Source: DASRQK01 sp964401685
GTDB taxonomy: Bacteria > Bacteroidota > Bacteroidia > Sphingobacteriales > Sphingobacteriaceae
Direction: 5' to 3'
Length of the DNA stretch: 57,004 nt
NCBI GenBank assembly: GCA_964401685.1
Contig: CAYNZH010000013.1
Span: 1 to 57,004 of the forward strand
Below are positions 33,737-42,135 of the stretch, in pieces (position 1 is the stretch's first letter; each line of letters begins with the position of its first letter). Below the pieces are notes generated by a model that had not been told where the DNA came from, ran no database searches, and was given only the letters and a program-made list of their open reading frames with translations. The position numbers were made by a program, and so were the translations under genes.

Positions 33737-34402
33737 CTAACGGAGGTCCACCACTTCCATCTCTGGAAACGCTTGTTTATCAAAGATAAATATCCTTTCC
33801 TGTAGATTGGGATTTGGCTTCAAGGACTTTATCGTATAATTGAACTGTGCCCCGTTTTTATCAACGATCGTGACATCAGAAACTAAGTTGCTGGTTTTGT
33901 TGATCCGCAATTTGATCCGCGAATAGGGCTGACGAGGGTTCTCAGGCGTGAGTTCTAACGTGGTTAAGGTGTGATTTCCCGATTTTTCGTCAGGCATCAC
34001 TTTGGCCGAATAACCCTTTTGAAAAAACGAAAATAGATTTGATGGCGTGATGGCGCCTGCGTGTTCTGCCACATCAGTCACTTGGACCTCCTTTTCATTA
34101 ACCAGGACAAGCCACTGGGTTTTTCCATCACTGATATATTCCTGGGACGGCATTTTGATCCTGTATCTATCTTGTTTCTGATCCAGCACCATGGTCCCCG
34201 ATTCCTTATGGTTCTGACTATTCTGGTTTCTCTTATAATTAAAGTCAAAAGCTACTTCCAGCGCCGAATATTTCGCATAGGCAGTGTTTACATTGCGCAG
34301 GATACTTTGGGCATTGCCGTTTTGCTGTGCAATTCCAGCCAGTGGGCCGAGCACCAGCAATCCCAGGATTAATATATTTGTCAAACTTCTTTTTCTCATC
34401 AT
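33737..34402 (-). CDS. lolA: LolA-like outer-membrane lipoprotein carrier protein
   Basis: 221 residues. Signal peptide followed by a periplasmic beta-barrel-like half-open fold typical of LolA/LppX: SILRNVNTAYAKYSALEVAFDF, GTMVLDQKQDRYRIKMPSQEYISDG, WLVLVNEKEVQV, PENPRQPYSRIKLRI and VSDVTIVDKNG. It is expected to ferry lipoproteins to the outer membrane. It lies 61 nt downstream of ftsK on the same strand, an arrangement seen in other Bacteroidota. ATG 34402 was chosen; ATG 34399 is equally possible, and an upstream GTG at 34408 is less likely. Confidence 0.88.
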   Translation of the reverse strand: MMRKRSLTNILILGLLVLGPLAGIAQQNGNAQSILRNVNTAYAKYSALEVAFDFNYKRNQNSQNHKESGTMVLDQKQDRYRIKMPSQEYISDGKTQWLVLVNEKEVQVTDVAEHAGAITPSNLFSFFQKGYSAKVMPDEKSGNHTLTTLELTPENPRQPYSRIKLRINKTSNLVSDVTIVDKNGAQFNYTIKSLKPNPNLQERIFIFDKQAFPEMEVVDLR

Positions 34403-34463
34403 GATCACGTTAAATTGCCTTTTCTATTTAGACTAAAAAGGGAGCAAAAGGTTCAACAAGCGT

Positions 34464-37004
34464 TTACTTTAAAGTGTTCAAATACTGTTCCAAAGCGTAT
34501 TCGTCGGGGTAAAGAACTTCCCTTGCTTTACTGCCTTCGAAGGGGCCGACGATGCCCGCCGCTTCTAGCTGGTCAATGATACGGCCCGCGCGGTTGTAGC
34601 CAAGTTTCATTCGGCGCTGAATGAGAGAGGTCGAGCCCTGTTGGTGCTGTACAATCAGCCGTGCGGCCTCCTCAAAGAGCGGGTCTCTGTTGTTGGAATC
34701 AAAGGTTTCCTGTCCCCCGGATTCCGCGTCTTCGACCTCTGGCAGCAAAAGTGCGGAGGGATAACCACGCTGGTTTCCAATATAATCTGAAATTGCGTCG
34801 ACTTCAGGAGTGTCAACGAAAGCACATTGAATGCGGATGAGGTCGCTGCCGGTCGCAAGCAGCATATCGCCCCGGCCTATAAGCTGATCAGCGCCACCTG
34901 AGTCCAGGATAGTTCTTGAGTCCACCTTGGAAAGTACCCTGAAGGCGAGTCTGGCCGGGAAATTTGCCTTGATCGTCCCCGTAATAATATTCACCGAAGG
35001 ACGTTGGGTTGCGATCACCAAATGTATACCAACCGCTCTTGCCAATTGCGCGAGTCTCGCGATGGGATTTTCGATTTCCTTGCCCGCAGTCATCATAAGG
35101 TCGGCAAATTCATCTATGATCAAGACGATAAAGGGCAGGAACCGGTGTCCTTCTTCTGGATTCAGTCGGCGTGCGACAAATTTTACGTTATATTCTTTGA
35201 GGTTCCTGACCTGTGCATTTTTGAGCAAATCATAGCGCAGATCCATTTCAATACAGAGGGAATTGAGCGTGTTAATCACTTTTTTGGTATCGGTGATAAT
35301 TGCTTCTTCCTCGTTTGGCAACTTGGCCAGGAAATGACGCTCGATTTTTTTGAAAAGAGAAAGTTCGACTTTTTTAGGATCGACAAGCACGAATTTTAGT
35401 TCTGCCGGGTGTTTTTTGTATAAAAGTGATGTCAGAATGGCGTTGATTCCCACGGATTTTCCCTGGCCCGTAGCACCTGCAACCAACAAGTGTGGCATCT
35501 TTGCTAAATCCGCAATGTACACCTCATTGGAAATTGTCTTTCCGAGGGCAATAGGCAGATCCATGGTCGTATGCTGAAATTTCTCAGTTGCCAGAACAGA
35601 TCGCATGGAAACCATCTCAGGATGACTGTTAGGTACCTCAATGCCGATTGTGCCCTTTCCGGGCATAGGAGCGATGATCCGGATTCCCAGCGCAGCAAGT
35701 GACAGTGCGATGTCGTCCTCCAGATTCTTGATTCTGGAGATACGGACTCCAGGTTTGGGGATGATCTCATATAGGGTTACCGTCGGTCCTATTGTTGCCT
35801 TTATTTTAGCGATCTCTATATTATAGTTGCCCAACGTTTCGACAATTCGGTCCTTGTTGGCTTCGAGTTCTTGATTATTAATTGTAATTTTCCCTGAACC
35901 ATAATCAGTAAGCAAATCCAATCCCGGGTATTTATAGCCGGATAGATCCAACTTGGGGTCGTATTCCCCGAATTCCTGGACAAGCTTGTTAGCGGTAATG
36001 GATTTTTCTTCGATCGCTGTTTCAATGGAGAGCGTAGGATTTGCTGCCAAGGGCGCCGCCGGAGTTTCGTCGACTTCGTCCTGCAGCTGACTGTCTCCTT
36101 CACGTTCAGCTTCACCTGTGACTTCCATAATCAAACTAGGATCGTCTTCACGCCGGGGAACATTAGTGGCTTGAGTTTTTTCCTGTTTGGCTAAATTGAA
36201 TTCCACAGGTTCCAATTCATAGTCTGCATCGGCCAATATTTCAGGAGTGTCCTCCTTTTTAGTGCGGTTGACGGCTTTTTGCTCCAAGTCAAGTTCTTCA
36301 GCAGTAGGTTTCTTTCTTCGAATTTTGAAATCTATATTGTAAATAATAATAAGCGCAGCACAGAGGGTAAACAATAGCAATCCTCCGACGCCTGGAACAC
36401 CAATTTGAGCTTCCAGCAATCGATTTGTCCAAAAACCAAATTCGCCCTCTAAAAAATGAGGAACCTCGCTTATGAAACTATGAATAAATCCCAGGCTTAT
36501 GGACAGAAAAAGTACGGAGAATACAGTATAACCAATTATTTTCCAGGTAGAGAAAAACTTCACCTTGAAAAGCAGACGATAGCCAATCAAAAAAAGAAAG
36601 CCTATAAAAAGGAAGGAAGCGACTCCAAATCCTTTGTAAATCAACTGGTTTGCAAGCAAGGCTCCGAGCTTTCCCATCCAGTTCTGCACGACAATGTGAT
36701 CCCCACCCAGAGTTGAGATCTCGCTTCGACTCATAAAGATCGTATTCCAACCACCGTTCGCCAGGGAGACGTAGCTTTGATCTTCCTGCCAGGTAAATAA
36801 GTACGAAGTAAAGGCAATCAGGAAGAACACAGACAGCAACAACAGGAAGAGCCCAGTGATTTTGATGGTTTTCTCTGCGACAACACTGAAATTTAAGGAT
36901 TTTCCGCCGGATTTTGCTCCTCTCGCCCTTAAATTCTGCGTCCTACGCCCTCCGGTATTCGGGACTTTGCTGTTTTTTCTAAATGTGTTTCCCTTTTCTG
37001 GCAT
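34464..37004 (-). CDS. ftsK: FtsK/SpoIIIE-type DNA translocase
   Basis: Septum-bound motor that pumps chromosome ends apart and activates XerCD at dif. 846 residues. N-terminal basic segment, then about four membrane helices (about 45-205), an acidic linker (about 215-330), the RecA-like motor with Walker A LLVAGATGQGKSVGINAIL (about residue 510) and Walker B FIVLIIDEFADLMM, VIATQRPSVNIITG, and the C-terminal winged-helix gamma domain (LIQRRMKLGYNRAGRIIDQLEAAG) that reads KOPS. A GTG 24 nt upstream is in frame but falls on the -7 box, so ATG 37004 is preferred. Confidence 0.95.
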   Translation of the reverse strand: MPEKGNTFRKNSKVPNTGGRRTQNLRARGAKSGGKSLNFSVVAEKTIKITGLFLLLLSVFFLIAFTSYLFTWQEDQSYVSLANGGWNTIFMSRSEISTLGGDHIVVQNWMGKLGALLANQLIYKGFGVASFLFIGFLFLIGYRLLFKVKFFSTWKIIGYTVFSVLFLSISLGFIHSFISEVPHFLEGEFGFWTNRLLEAQIGVPGVGGLLLFTLCAALIIIYNIDFKIRRKKPTAEELDLEQKAVNRTKKEDTPEILADADYELEPVEFNLAKQEKTQATNVPRREDDPSLIMEVTGEAEREGDSQLQDEVDETPAAPLAANPTLSIETAIEEKSITANKLVQEFGEYDPKLDLSGYKYPGLDLLTDYGSGKITINNQELEANKDRIVETLGNYNIEIAKIKATIGPTVTLYEIIPKPGVRISRIKNLEDDIALSLAALGIRIIAPMPGKGTIGIEVPNSHPEMVSMRSVLATEKFQHTTMDLPIALGKTISNEVYIADLAKMPHLLVAGATGQGKSVGINAILTSLLYKKHPAELKFVLVDPKKVELSLFKKIERHFLAKLPNEEEAIITDTKKVINTLNSLCIEMDLRYDLLKNAQVRNLKEYNVKFVARRLNPEEGHRFLPFIVLIIDEFADLMMTAGKEIENPIARLAQLARAVGIHLVIATQRPSVNIITGTIKANFPARLAFRVLSKVDSRTILDSGGADQLIGRGDMLLATGSDLIRIQCAFVDTPEVDAISDYIGNQRGYPSALLLPEVEDAESGGQETFDSNNRDPLFEEAARLIVQHQQGSTSLIQRRMKLGYNRAGRIIDQLEAAGIVGPFEGSKAREVLYPDEYALEQYLNTLK

Positions 37005-37027
37005 CAATGATGTGGCATTTATTTTCA

Positions 37028-37035
37028 CAAATTTA
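37028..37035 (-). promoter_or_regulatory. ftsK -7 box
   Basis: Minus-strand TAAATTTG, 23 nt upstream of ATG 37004. It overlaps the alternative GTG start. No -33 element. Confidence 0.5.
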
Positions 37036-37120
37036 GTTAAATTTTATTGAATGGTGTAGCGTTTTGCAGTCTGGTACCGTTTATGCTTTACAAAAAGGTA
37101 TTTACATAAATGTTACGGAG

Positions 37121-37810
37121 ATGAATATGAATAAAAGCGTGTGGATCCTATTGTTGCTGGCCGGTGTACTTAGCCTTGGATCGTGTTTGAAAGATGAGGA
37201 GCAGACACCGTTCGCAGGTGCGGCGTTGACGCTCAATGCAGTACCTGGATCAGAAGGCTTGTTGGTCGCACTAGACAATAATCAACTGAATCGTCCTGCT
37301 TATGGGGAGTTTTTCCGTTTTGGAGAAATCATGCCGTACCGCAATGTGTTTGCGGGGAAAAGATTAGTAAGAATATTTGCCTTGGATGACGCCATGGGGC
37401 AGAATCCTTATTATACCGGAGAGGTCAACTTTGATCCAGAAAAGTTTTATACCATGGTGGTAGCGGGAGCAGACGCGGATAGTCTGGAAGTTTTCGTTAT
37501 CCCTGATGAGTTCGAGGAGCCTGAACAGAATGAAGCCCTAATTCGTTTTATTCACTTAAGTCCGGATGCACCCCAATTGGATCTCGGCATTGAAGGTGAA
37601 ACGGCTTTAGTTGCCAGCGCCAAAGGGTTTAAACAGTATACTTCCTTTGCGCCGGTGAATTCAGGGGAACCGATTTCTTTTTACATTAAGGAAAGTGGTT
37701 CTGATGTAGTAAGCTATGAATTTTCTTTGAATCCTGCGGCAGGACGCCTTTATACCATTTGGGCAAAAGGAATGGCTGCTGATTTGGAGCACGGTGTGAT
37801 CCAGCACTAA
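37121..37810 (+). CDS. DUF4397 lipoprotein
   Basis: 229 residues. Signal peptide SVWILLLLAGVLSLGSC with lipobox-like Cys22. The mature part has the DUF4397 pattern: ALTLNAVPGSEGLLVALDN, RLVRIFA, FDPEKFYTMVVAG, and a second copy-like stretch ALIRFIHLSPDAPQLDLGIEG with FKQYTSF and LYTIWAKG, suggesting two related beta domains. Probably an outer-membrane or surface lipoprotein; function unknown. Single gene, with a good terminator. Start could also be ATG 37127. No promoter box identified between it and divergent ftsK. Confidence 0.82.
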   Translation: MNMNKSVWILLLLAGVLSLGSCLKDEEQTPFAGAALTLNAVPGSEGLLVALDNNQLNRPAYGEFFRFGEIMPYRNVFAGKRLVRIFALDDAMGQNPYYTGEVNFDPEKFYTMVVAGADADSLEVFVIPDEFEEPEQNEALIRFIHLSPDAPQLDLGIEGETALVASAKGFKQYTSFAPVNSGEPISFYIKESGSDVVSYEFSLNPAAGRLYTIWAKGMAADLEHGVIQH

Positions 37811-37863
37811 AAGCAAATAATTGCAAGGGTTAGTTTGATTGTTGTTTCCATTGTGAGACGCGT

Positions 37864-37895
37864 ATCGCCTCGGAGTATCCGGGGCGATTTTTTTT
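37864..37895 (+). terminator. Terminator after the DUF4397 gene
   Basis: 10-bp stem ATCGCCTCGG / CCGGGGCGAT (one U.G pair) with loop AGTAT, followed by seven or eight U. It isolates the efflux operon downstream. Confidence 0.88.
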
Positions 37896-37969
37896 ATATT
37901 TATCAAGGCATCAAACGGGAATATTTCTGACGGATGTTGAAAAATTTATTTCTATGTTATAAAAATTAA

Positions 37970-37991
37970 CCATACATTTGTTTTTGTATGG
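37970..37991 (+). promoter_or_regulatory. Efflux-operon -7 box inside an inverted repeat
   Basis: TACATTTG (37973-37980) lies within an inverted repeat with arms CCATACA (37970-37976) and TGTATGG (37985-37991). The right arm contains the ATG of the adaptor gene (37988). It could be an operator or an mRNA hairpin hiding the start. No -33 match. Confidence 0.5.
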
Positions 37992-39103
37992 TTTTGATTA
38001 ATATTTTTAGAAATCCACGGTTTGTCTTATCACGGGTATTGGCTTGTTCCCTGATGGTCTATGCCCTATGGGCATGTGGGAAATCTGCAAACGGCGTGCA
38101 CGCTAAGAATGAGGAAAAAGCACACAACTTAGGTTTCAGCGCCGAACCAGTAGAGGTGGAGGTCGTTGAGGTGGAAATTAGACCTTTTGCCTTGGAATTG
38201 CTTGCAAATGGCCGAGTATACGCTGCGCGAAAAGCAAGGTTGGTTTTTGAAACTGACGGGAAGATTCAGCCTTTTGCGTTGTATGAGGGCCAGTCCGTAC
38301 AGGAAGGTCAGGTGCTTGCGACCCTTGATCCTGGACTATATTTATCTCAGCGGGAACGGGCGCTTCTCGACTTAAGCTTAGCGCGATTAGACTTTGAAGA
38401 TCATCTGCTTCGACTGGGATATCATTTAGCTGACTCTGCCAGTATGGATCTGGAGATGAAGCACAATCTTTACCTTCGGACGGGGATGTATTCTGCGGAA
38501 CTTGCTTACAAAAATGCGCTACTGAACCTGGAAAACATTGCACTTCGTGCTCCGTTTTCTGGAACGATCGCTAACCTGATGGCAAGCGCTCATAATTCTG
38601 CTTTTTCATATGAATTTTTTTGTGAACTGGTCGACCTGACATCTCTGGAGGTTGCGTTCAAAGTACTCGGACACGAATTATCCTATCTTCGGGACAGCGA
38701 TTTGATTACAATATCGGCATTTGGCGAGGAGAGCCCTGAGTTTGAAGGTAGGATAATCGCGATAAATCCTGTTGTGGATGCTCACGGTCTTGTAGCCGTA
38801 ACAGCAAAAGTTTTAGAACAAACAACGGAATCGCCCATGCTAATGAATGGAAGCGCCGTTCAGGTCCGGGTGAAAAAGATGACCGAGCCACTGCTACAAG
38901 TCCCAAAAGAAGCTGTGTTGGAGCGACAAGGTCGAAGGGTGGTTTTTACGGTCGACAACGAACATTCCCAATGGAATTACGTGGATATTCTTCATGAGAA
39001 CCAAAGTCATTACGCACTGAAATCCGGCCTGAAAGAAGGCGATCGGGTGATAGTTCGGGGACATTTCAATCTTTCACATGAGCACCCTGTCCGGGTGAAG
39101 TAA
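37988..39103 (+). CDS. RND efflux periplasmic adaptor (membrane fusion) lipoprotein
   Basis: 371 residues. Signal peptide ending ALWACG (Cys30), so probably a lipoprotein. Then the usual adaptor layout: barrel-sandwich hybrid (VYAARKARLVFETDGKIQPFALYEGQSVQEGQVLATLDP), a short helical hairpin (about 110-165), the second lipoyl half (NIALRAPFSGTIANL), beta barrel, and membrane-proximal domain (VPKEAVLERQGRRVVFTV, GLKEGDRVIVRG). First gene of the four-gene efflux operon, with RND1 starting 14 nt later. It links the permeases to the TolC-like channel. Substrate unknown. Confidence 0.92.
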   Translation: MVLINIFRNPRFVLSRVLACSLMVYALWACGKSANGVHAKNEEKAHNLGFSAEPVEVEVVEVEIRPFALELLANGRVYAARKARLVFETDGKIQPFALYEGQSVQEGQVLATLDPGLYLSQRERALLDLSLARLDFEDHLLRLGYHLADSASMDLEMKHNLYLRTGMYSAELAYKNALLNLENIALRAPFSGTIANLMASAHNSAFSYEFFCELVDLTSLEVAFKVLGHELSYLRDSDLITISAFGEESPEFEGRIIAINPVVDAHGLVAVTAKVLEQTTESPMLMNGSAVQVRVKKMTEPLLQVPKEAVLERQGRRVVFTVDNEHSQWNYVDILHENQSHYALKSGLKEGDRVIVRGHFNLSHEHPVRVK

Positions 39104-39117
39104 AGGCGGAGGTTGTA

Positions 39118-42100
39118 ATGAGATTTTCCGCATTTAGCACGCTAATAGTTTTTGTAATATTCTCCGGGATCGGACTGGTTTTGATCCCACAGTTAAACAT
39201 ACAATGGTTGCCGGACACGCAACTGACCTCGGTCACTATCGAAACATACATGCCGGAATCGCATCCATTAGCCATGGAAAGTTTAGTTACCGCACCTTTA
39301 GAGGGAGCGATCGCGAGATTACCGGGGATAACGCAAATACGCTCGACTTCAGACTACGGTTCTTCCCGTATTTTCGTTTCAATAGATAGGTGGGTAGATC
39401 CCATCTCATTTCGTTTGGAAGTGGCTTCGGTCATCCGTCGATGGCATCCTCTTCTGCCATCCGGTGCCACTTTCCCGACTATTGCCCTCGATGAGCCTAC
39501 TAGAGAGAGCCCCCAGCTGCCGATCTTATCCTATTCTATTTATGGGGTGGGCGATGTGAGGGAGATTGCACAGTTTGCAGATAAAGAAATAAGAGCGCGC
39601 TTTCACGATATCCAAGGAATACAACGGATAGATATACAAAAGCCATCTGAATCGCAATGGATAGTTAATTTAGACGCTTTCTTGCAGTCAAAACTGAATC
39701 TTTCTGCGGAAGATGTTAGACTGGAGCTGTCTACTTATCTGAATCGCAAGGGCATTGGAAGGGTAGATTTTGAGAATCAATCCATCCCCTTGTATGTTCA
39801 AATTGACGATAGTAAGGTTCAAGATCTTCTGAATTACCCTCTGGCAAAAAGAGACGGTCGAATCATTTTAGTAGGTGATATTGCCTCTATTCGTAGGCAT
39901 GACTCCGCGCCGAATAGTATTTATCGGATCAACGGACAGCAATTACTACAGGTGGAGTTCTATCCAGGAAAAAATGTGAATATGCTCGAAGTATCGCGGC
40001 AGGTGCGAAATAGAATGGAGCCCGGGAGCTGGTTGCCGGAAAACATGGGCATTACGCTTCAATACGACGAGGCTGACAGGTTGAGGGAGGAGCTGAAAAA
40101 TATTTATTGGCGAACGATTTTGTCGGTCGGGCTACTGCTTTTTTTTGTTGTCGTGATCACCAGGCAGTTTCGCTATCTTTTGATCGTGGTCTTTGCGTTG
40201 TCGGCCAACCTGCTGCTTTCCTTCATACTTTACGTCGCATTCAAAGTTCCCATCCATGTATATTCCCTGGCTGGCATCACCATTTCTTTGGGGTTGATCG
40301 TTGATAATGTTATCGTCGTTGCGGAAGAAATCCGCAATACAGGTCGGAATAGGGTATTTGCTGCGATTCTGGCATCGACAGCAACTGCATCTGTCGCCTT
40401 ATCAATAATCTTCTTCCTTGATGAATCGACCCGTGCCAATCTTCACGATTTCGCGTGGGCGATTGTCTTAAATCTGTTAATATCTCTGCCCATTGCCTAT
40501 TCTCTGATTCCAGCTTTAATTGAAAAAATACCTTTGGAGAAAAGGAGAGACCGCACTGTCTTTCGACGTAGGCGTTTTTTGGCAACTTTTTCGCACTTTT
40601 ACCTGCGGCAGTTGACTTTTATGCTTAAGTTCAGGCGATGGTTTATGGCATGCTCGCTCCTGCTAGTGGTGTCCCCATTCGTCTTTTTTGCTCACCTTTT
40701 TGGTAAACCCTCTCCGCTGGCTCCATTTCAGAAAAACAATGGCGCCACCCAACTACAAATACATGTTTCTATGCCGGCGGGATCGACTATGACGCAAATG
40801 GACGATGTTGTCGGACAATTTGAGGACTACATTGACAGGTATGGTCAGGATATATTTCTGTTTTCCAGTCGGATTTTTAGTGGAACAGAGGCATTTATTT
40901 CAGTCGAATTTTTAAAAAGGCACGATCCCATTTCACCCTTTAGGTTAAAGCGGGGATTAGAACAGAAAGCGTCGCTTGTTGGTTCTGCTGATTTTGACAT
41001 CCATGGGGTAGGACCAGGTTTTAGTAACGCGCTAAATTTATATAATTTCGATTCATCCATAGGATTGAAAGGATTCAATTATCCACAATTGGCGCAAATT
41101 GCGGAGAGAATCAGGGATTCACTTTTGATAAATCCCCGCGTGCAAGCTGTATATATTGGCCCTGATCCATTGTGGATGCGAAGAAATACTTTCGAGCATG
41201 TTCTTAATTTACATGAAAAGGGTTCACTAATCGCTTCAAGCGTGTCGCCAATACAAGTTCAGGAACGCGTTTTTGGTCAGAGCAGTTCGAAACTGCCAAT
41301 TGGAGCCACTGAGGAAAATGAACCTGTTTTTTTGCGCACTTCCAACCAGGACGCGCTACCGCTTTGGAGGTTGAAGCATCAGCCTTTGACTATAGATGAC
41401 TCGAGTTTTGTCCGCTTGTCAGCACTTACCAGTGTGGGACGCCAGCCGGTTGGTGATCGAATTGTAAGGAATAACCAAAACTACGTGCTGTTTGTTAGCT
41501 ATCGATATTTAGGGAGTCATCTCCTCAACACGATGTTGCAACAGCACATTCAGACAACGTCCCGGCCATGGATGCCAATCGGCTTCGATTTTCACGAACA
41601 AAAAAAACTAGGGCCGTCAGAAGACCTTGACGTTGAATTACTTTGGCTATTGCCTCTCGTCTTACTTTTGGTTTACATGGTGTGTGCAGTTTTACTGGAA
41701 TCCCTGACCAAAGCACTCGCTGTGTTGACGATGATACCCTTTTCATTTCTCGGCGTGTTTTTCATGTTTTATTTCTTGGGCCTGAGTTTCGATGTTGGCG
41801 GCTATGCTTCATTATTGCTGCTTTGTGGCTTGACAAGTAACACCGCACTTTATATTATAAATGATTTCAATTATCTTAATAAAGAAAAAAAGCAGGTCCT
41901 CAGGATATATATCAAGGCATTTCACGCCAAGGCTATGCCGATTCTGATAACGACAGCTGCGGCGGTTTTAAGTCTCATTCCCTTCATGATTGCGGGCCAG
42001 GAGAAGGGATTCTGGTTTACACTATCTGCAGGAACCATAGGCGGGCTACTTTTTTCATTGGCAGGAGTATACGGGTTGTTGCCGGTGGTGTTATTGAAGA

Positions 42101-42135
42101 ATCCCGTTACTGAATCGAAAAGGAGGGTGAAATGA
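39118..42135 (+). CDS. RND efflux permease, first of a pair
   Basis: 1005 residues, full-length AcrB-fold permease: TM1, large periplasmic loop, TM2-6, second loop, TM7-12. N-terminal FSAFSTLIVFVIFSGIGLVL differs from the usual FI.RPI start. In TM4 the AcrB DD pair reads Asp396-Asn397 (LIVDNVIVVAEEI), and in TM10 the Lys940 region reads GLTSNTALYII, with Asn908 in place of Lys. Because the usual relay residues are mostly replaced, proton coupling may be altered. The downstream partner gene overlaps by 4 nt. Two unlike permeases in one operon resemble MdtB-MdtC, which form a mixed trimer; this is inference here. HAE-type rather than CusA-type. Confidence 0.9.
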   Translation: MRFSAFSTLIVFVIFSGIGLVLIPQLNIQWLPDTQLTSVTIETYMPESHPLAMESLVTAPLEGAIARLPGITQIRSTSDYGSSRIFVSIDRWVDPISFRLEVASVIRRWHPLLPSGATFPTIALDEPTRESPQLPILSYSIYGVGDVREIAQFADKEIRARFHDIQGIQRIDIQKPSESQWIVNLDAFLQSKLNLSAEDVRLELSTYLNRKGIGRVDFENQSIPLYVQIDDSKVQDLLNYPLAKRDGRIILVGDIASIRRHDSAPNSIYRINGQQLLQVEFYPGKNVNMLEVSRQVRNRMEPGSWLPENMGITLQYDEADRLREELKNIYWRTILSVGLLLFFVVVITRQFRYLLIVVFALSANLLLSFILYVAFKVPIHVYSLAGITISLGLIVDNVIVVAEEIRNTGRNRVFAAILASTATASVALSIIFFLDESTRANLHDFAWAIVLNLLISLPIAYSLIPALIEKIPLEKRRDRTVFRRRRFLATFSHFYLRQLTFMLKFRRWFMACSLLLVVSPFVFFAHLFGKPSPLAPFQKNNGATQLQIHVSMPAGSTMTQMDDVVGQFEDYIDRYGQDIFLFSSRIFSGTEAFISVEFLKRHDPISPFRLKRGLEQKASLVGSADFDIHGVGPGFSNALNLYNFDSSIGLKGFNYPQLAQIAERIRDSLLINPRVQAVYIGPDPLWMRRNTFEHVLNLHEKGSLIASSVSPIQVQERVFGQSSSKLPIGATEENEPVFLRTSNQDALPLWRLKHQPLTIDDSSFVRLSALTSVGRQPVGDRIVRNNQNYVLFVSYRYLGSHLLNTMLQQHIQTTSRPWMPIGFDFHEQKKLGPSEDLDVELLWLLPLVLLLVYMVCAVLLESLTKALAVLTMIPFSFLGVFFMFYFLGLSFDVGGYASLLLLCGLTSNTALYIINDFNYLNKEKKQVLRIYIKAFHAKAMPILITTAAAVLSLIPFMIAGQEKGFWFTLSAGTIGGLLFSLAGVYGLLPVVLLKNPVTESKRRVK

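Noticed and set aside
37005..37028. GTG start for ftsK
   Set aside because: Falls on the -7 box TAAATTTG, so it would not be transcribed. ATG 37004 preferred.
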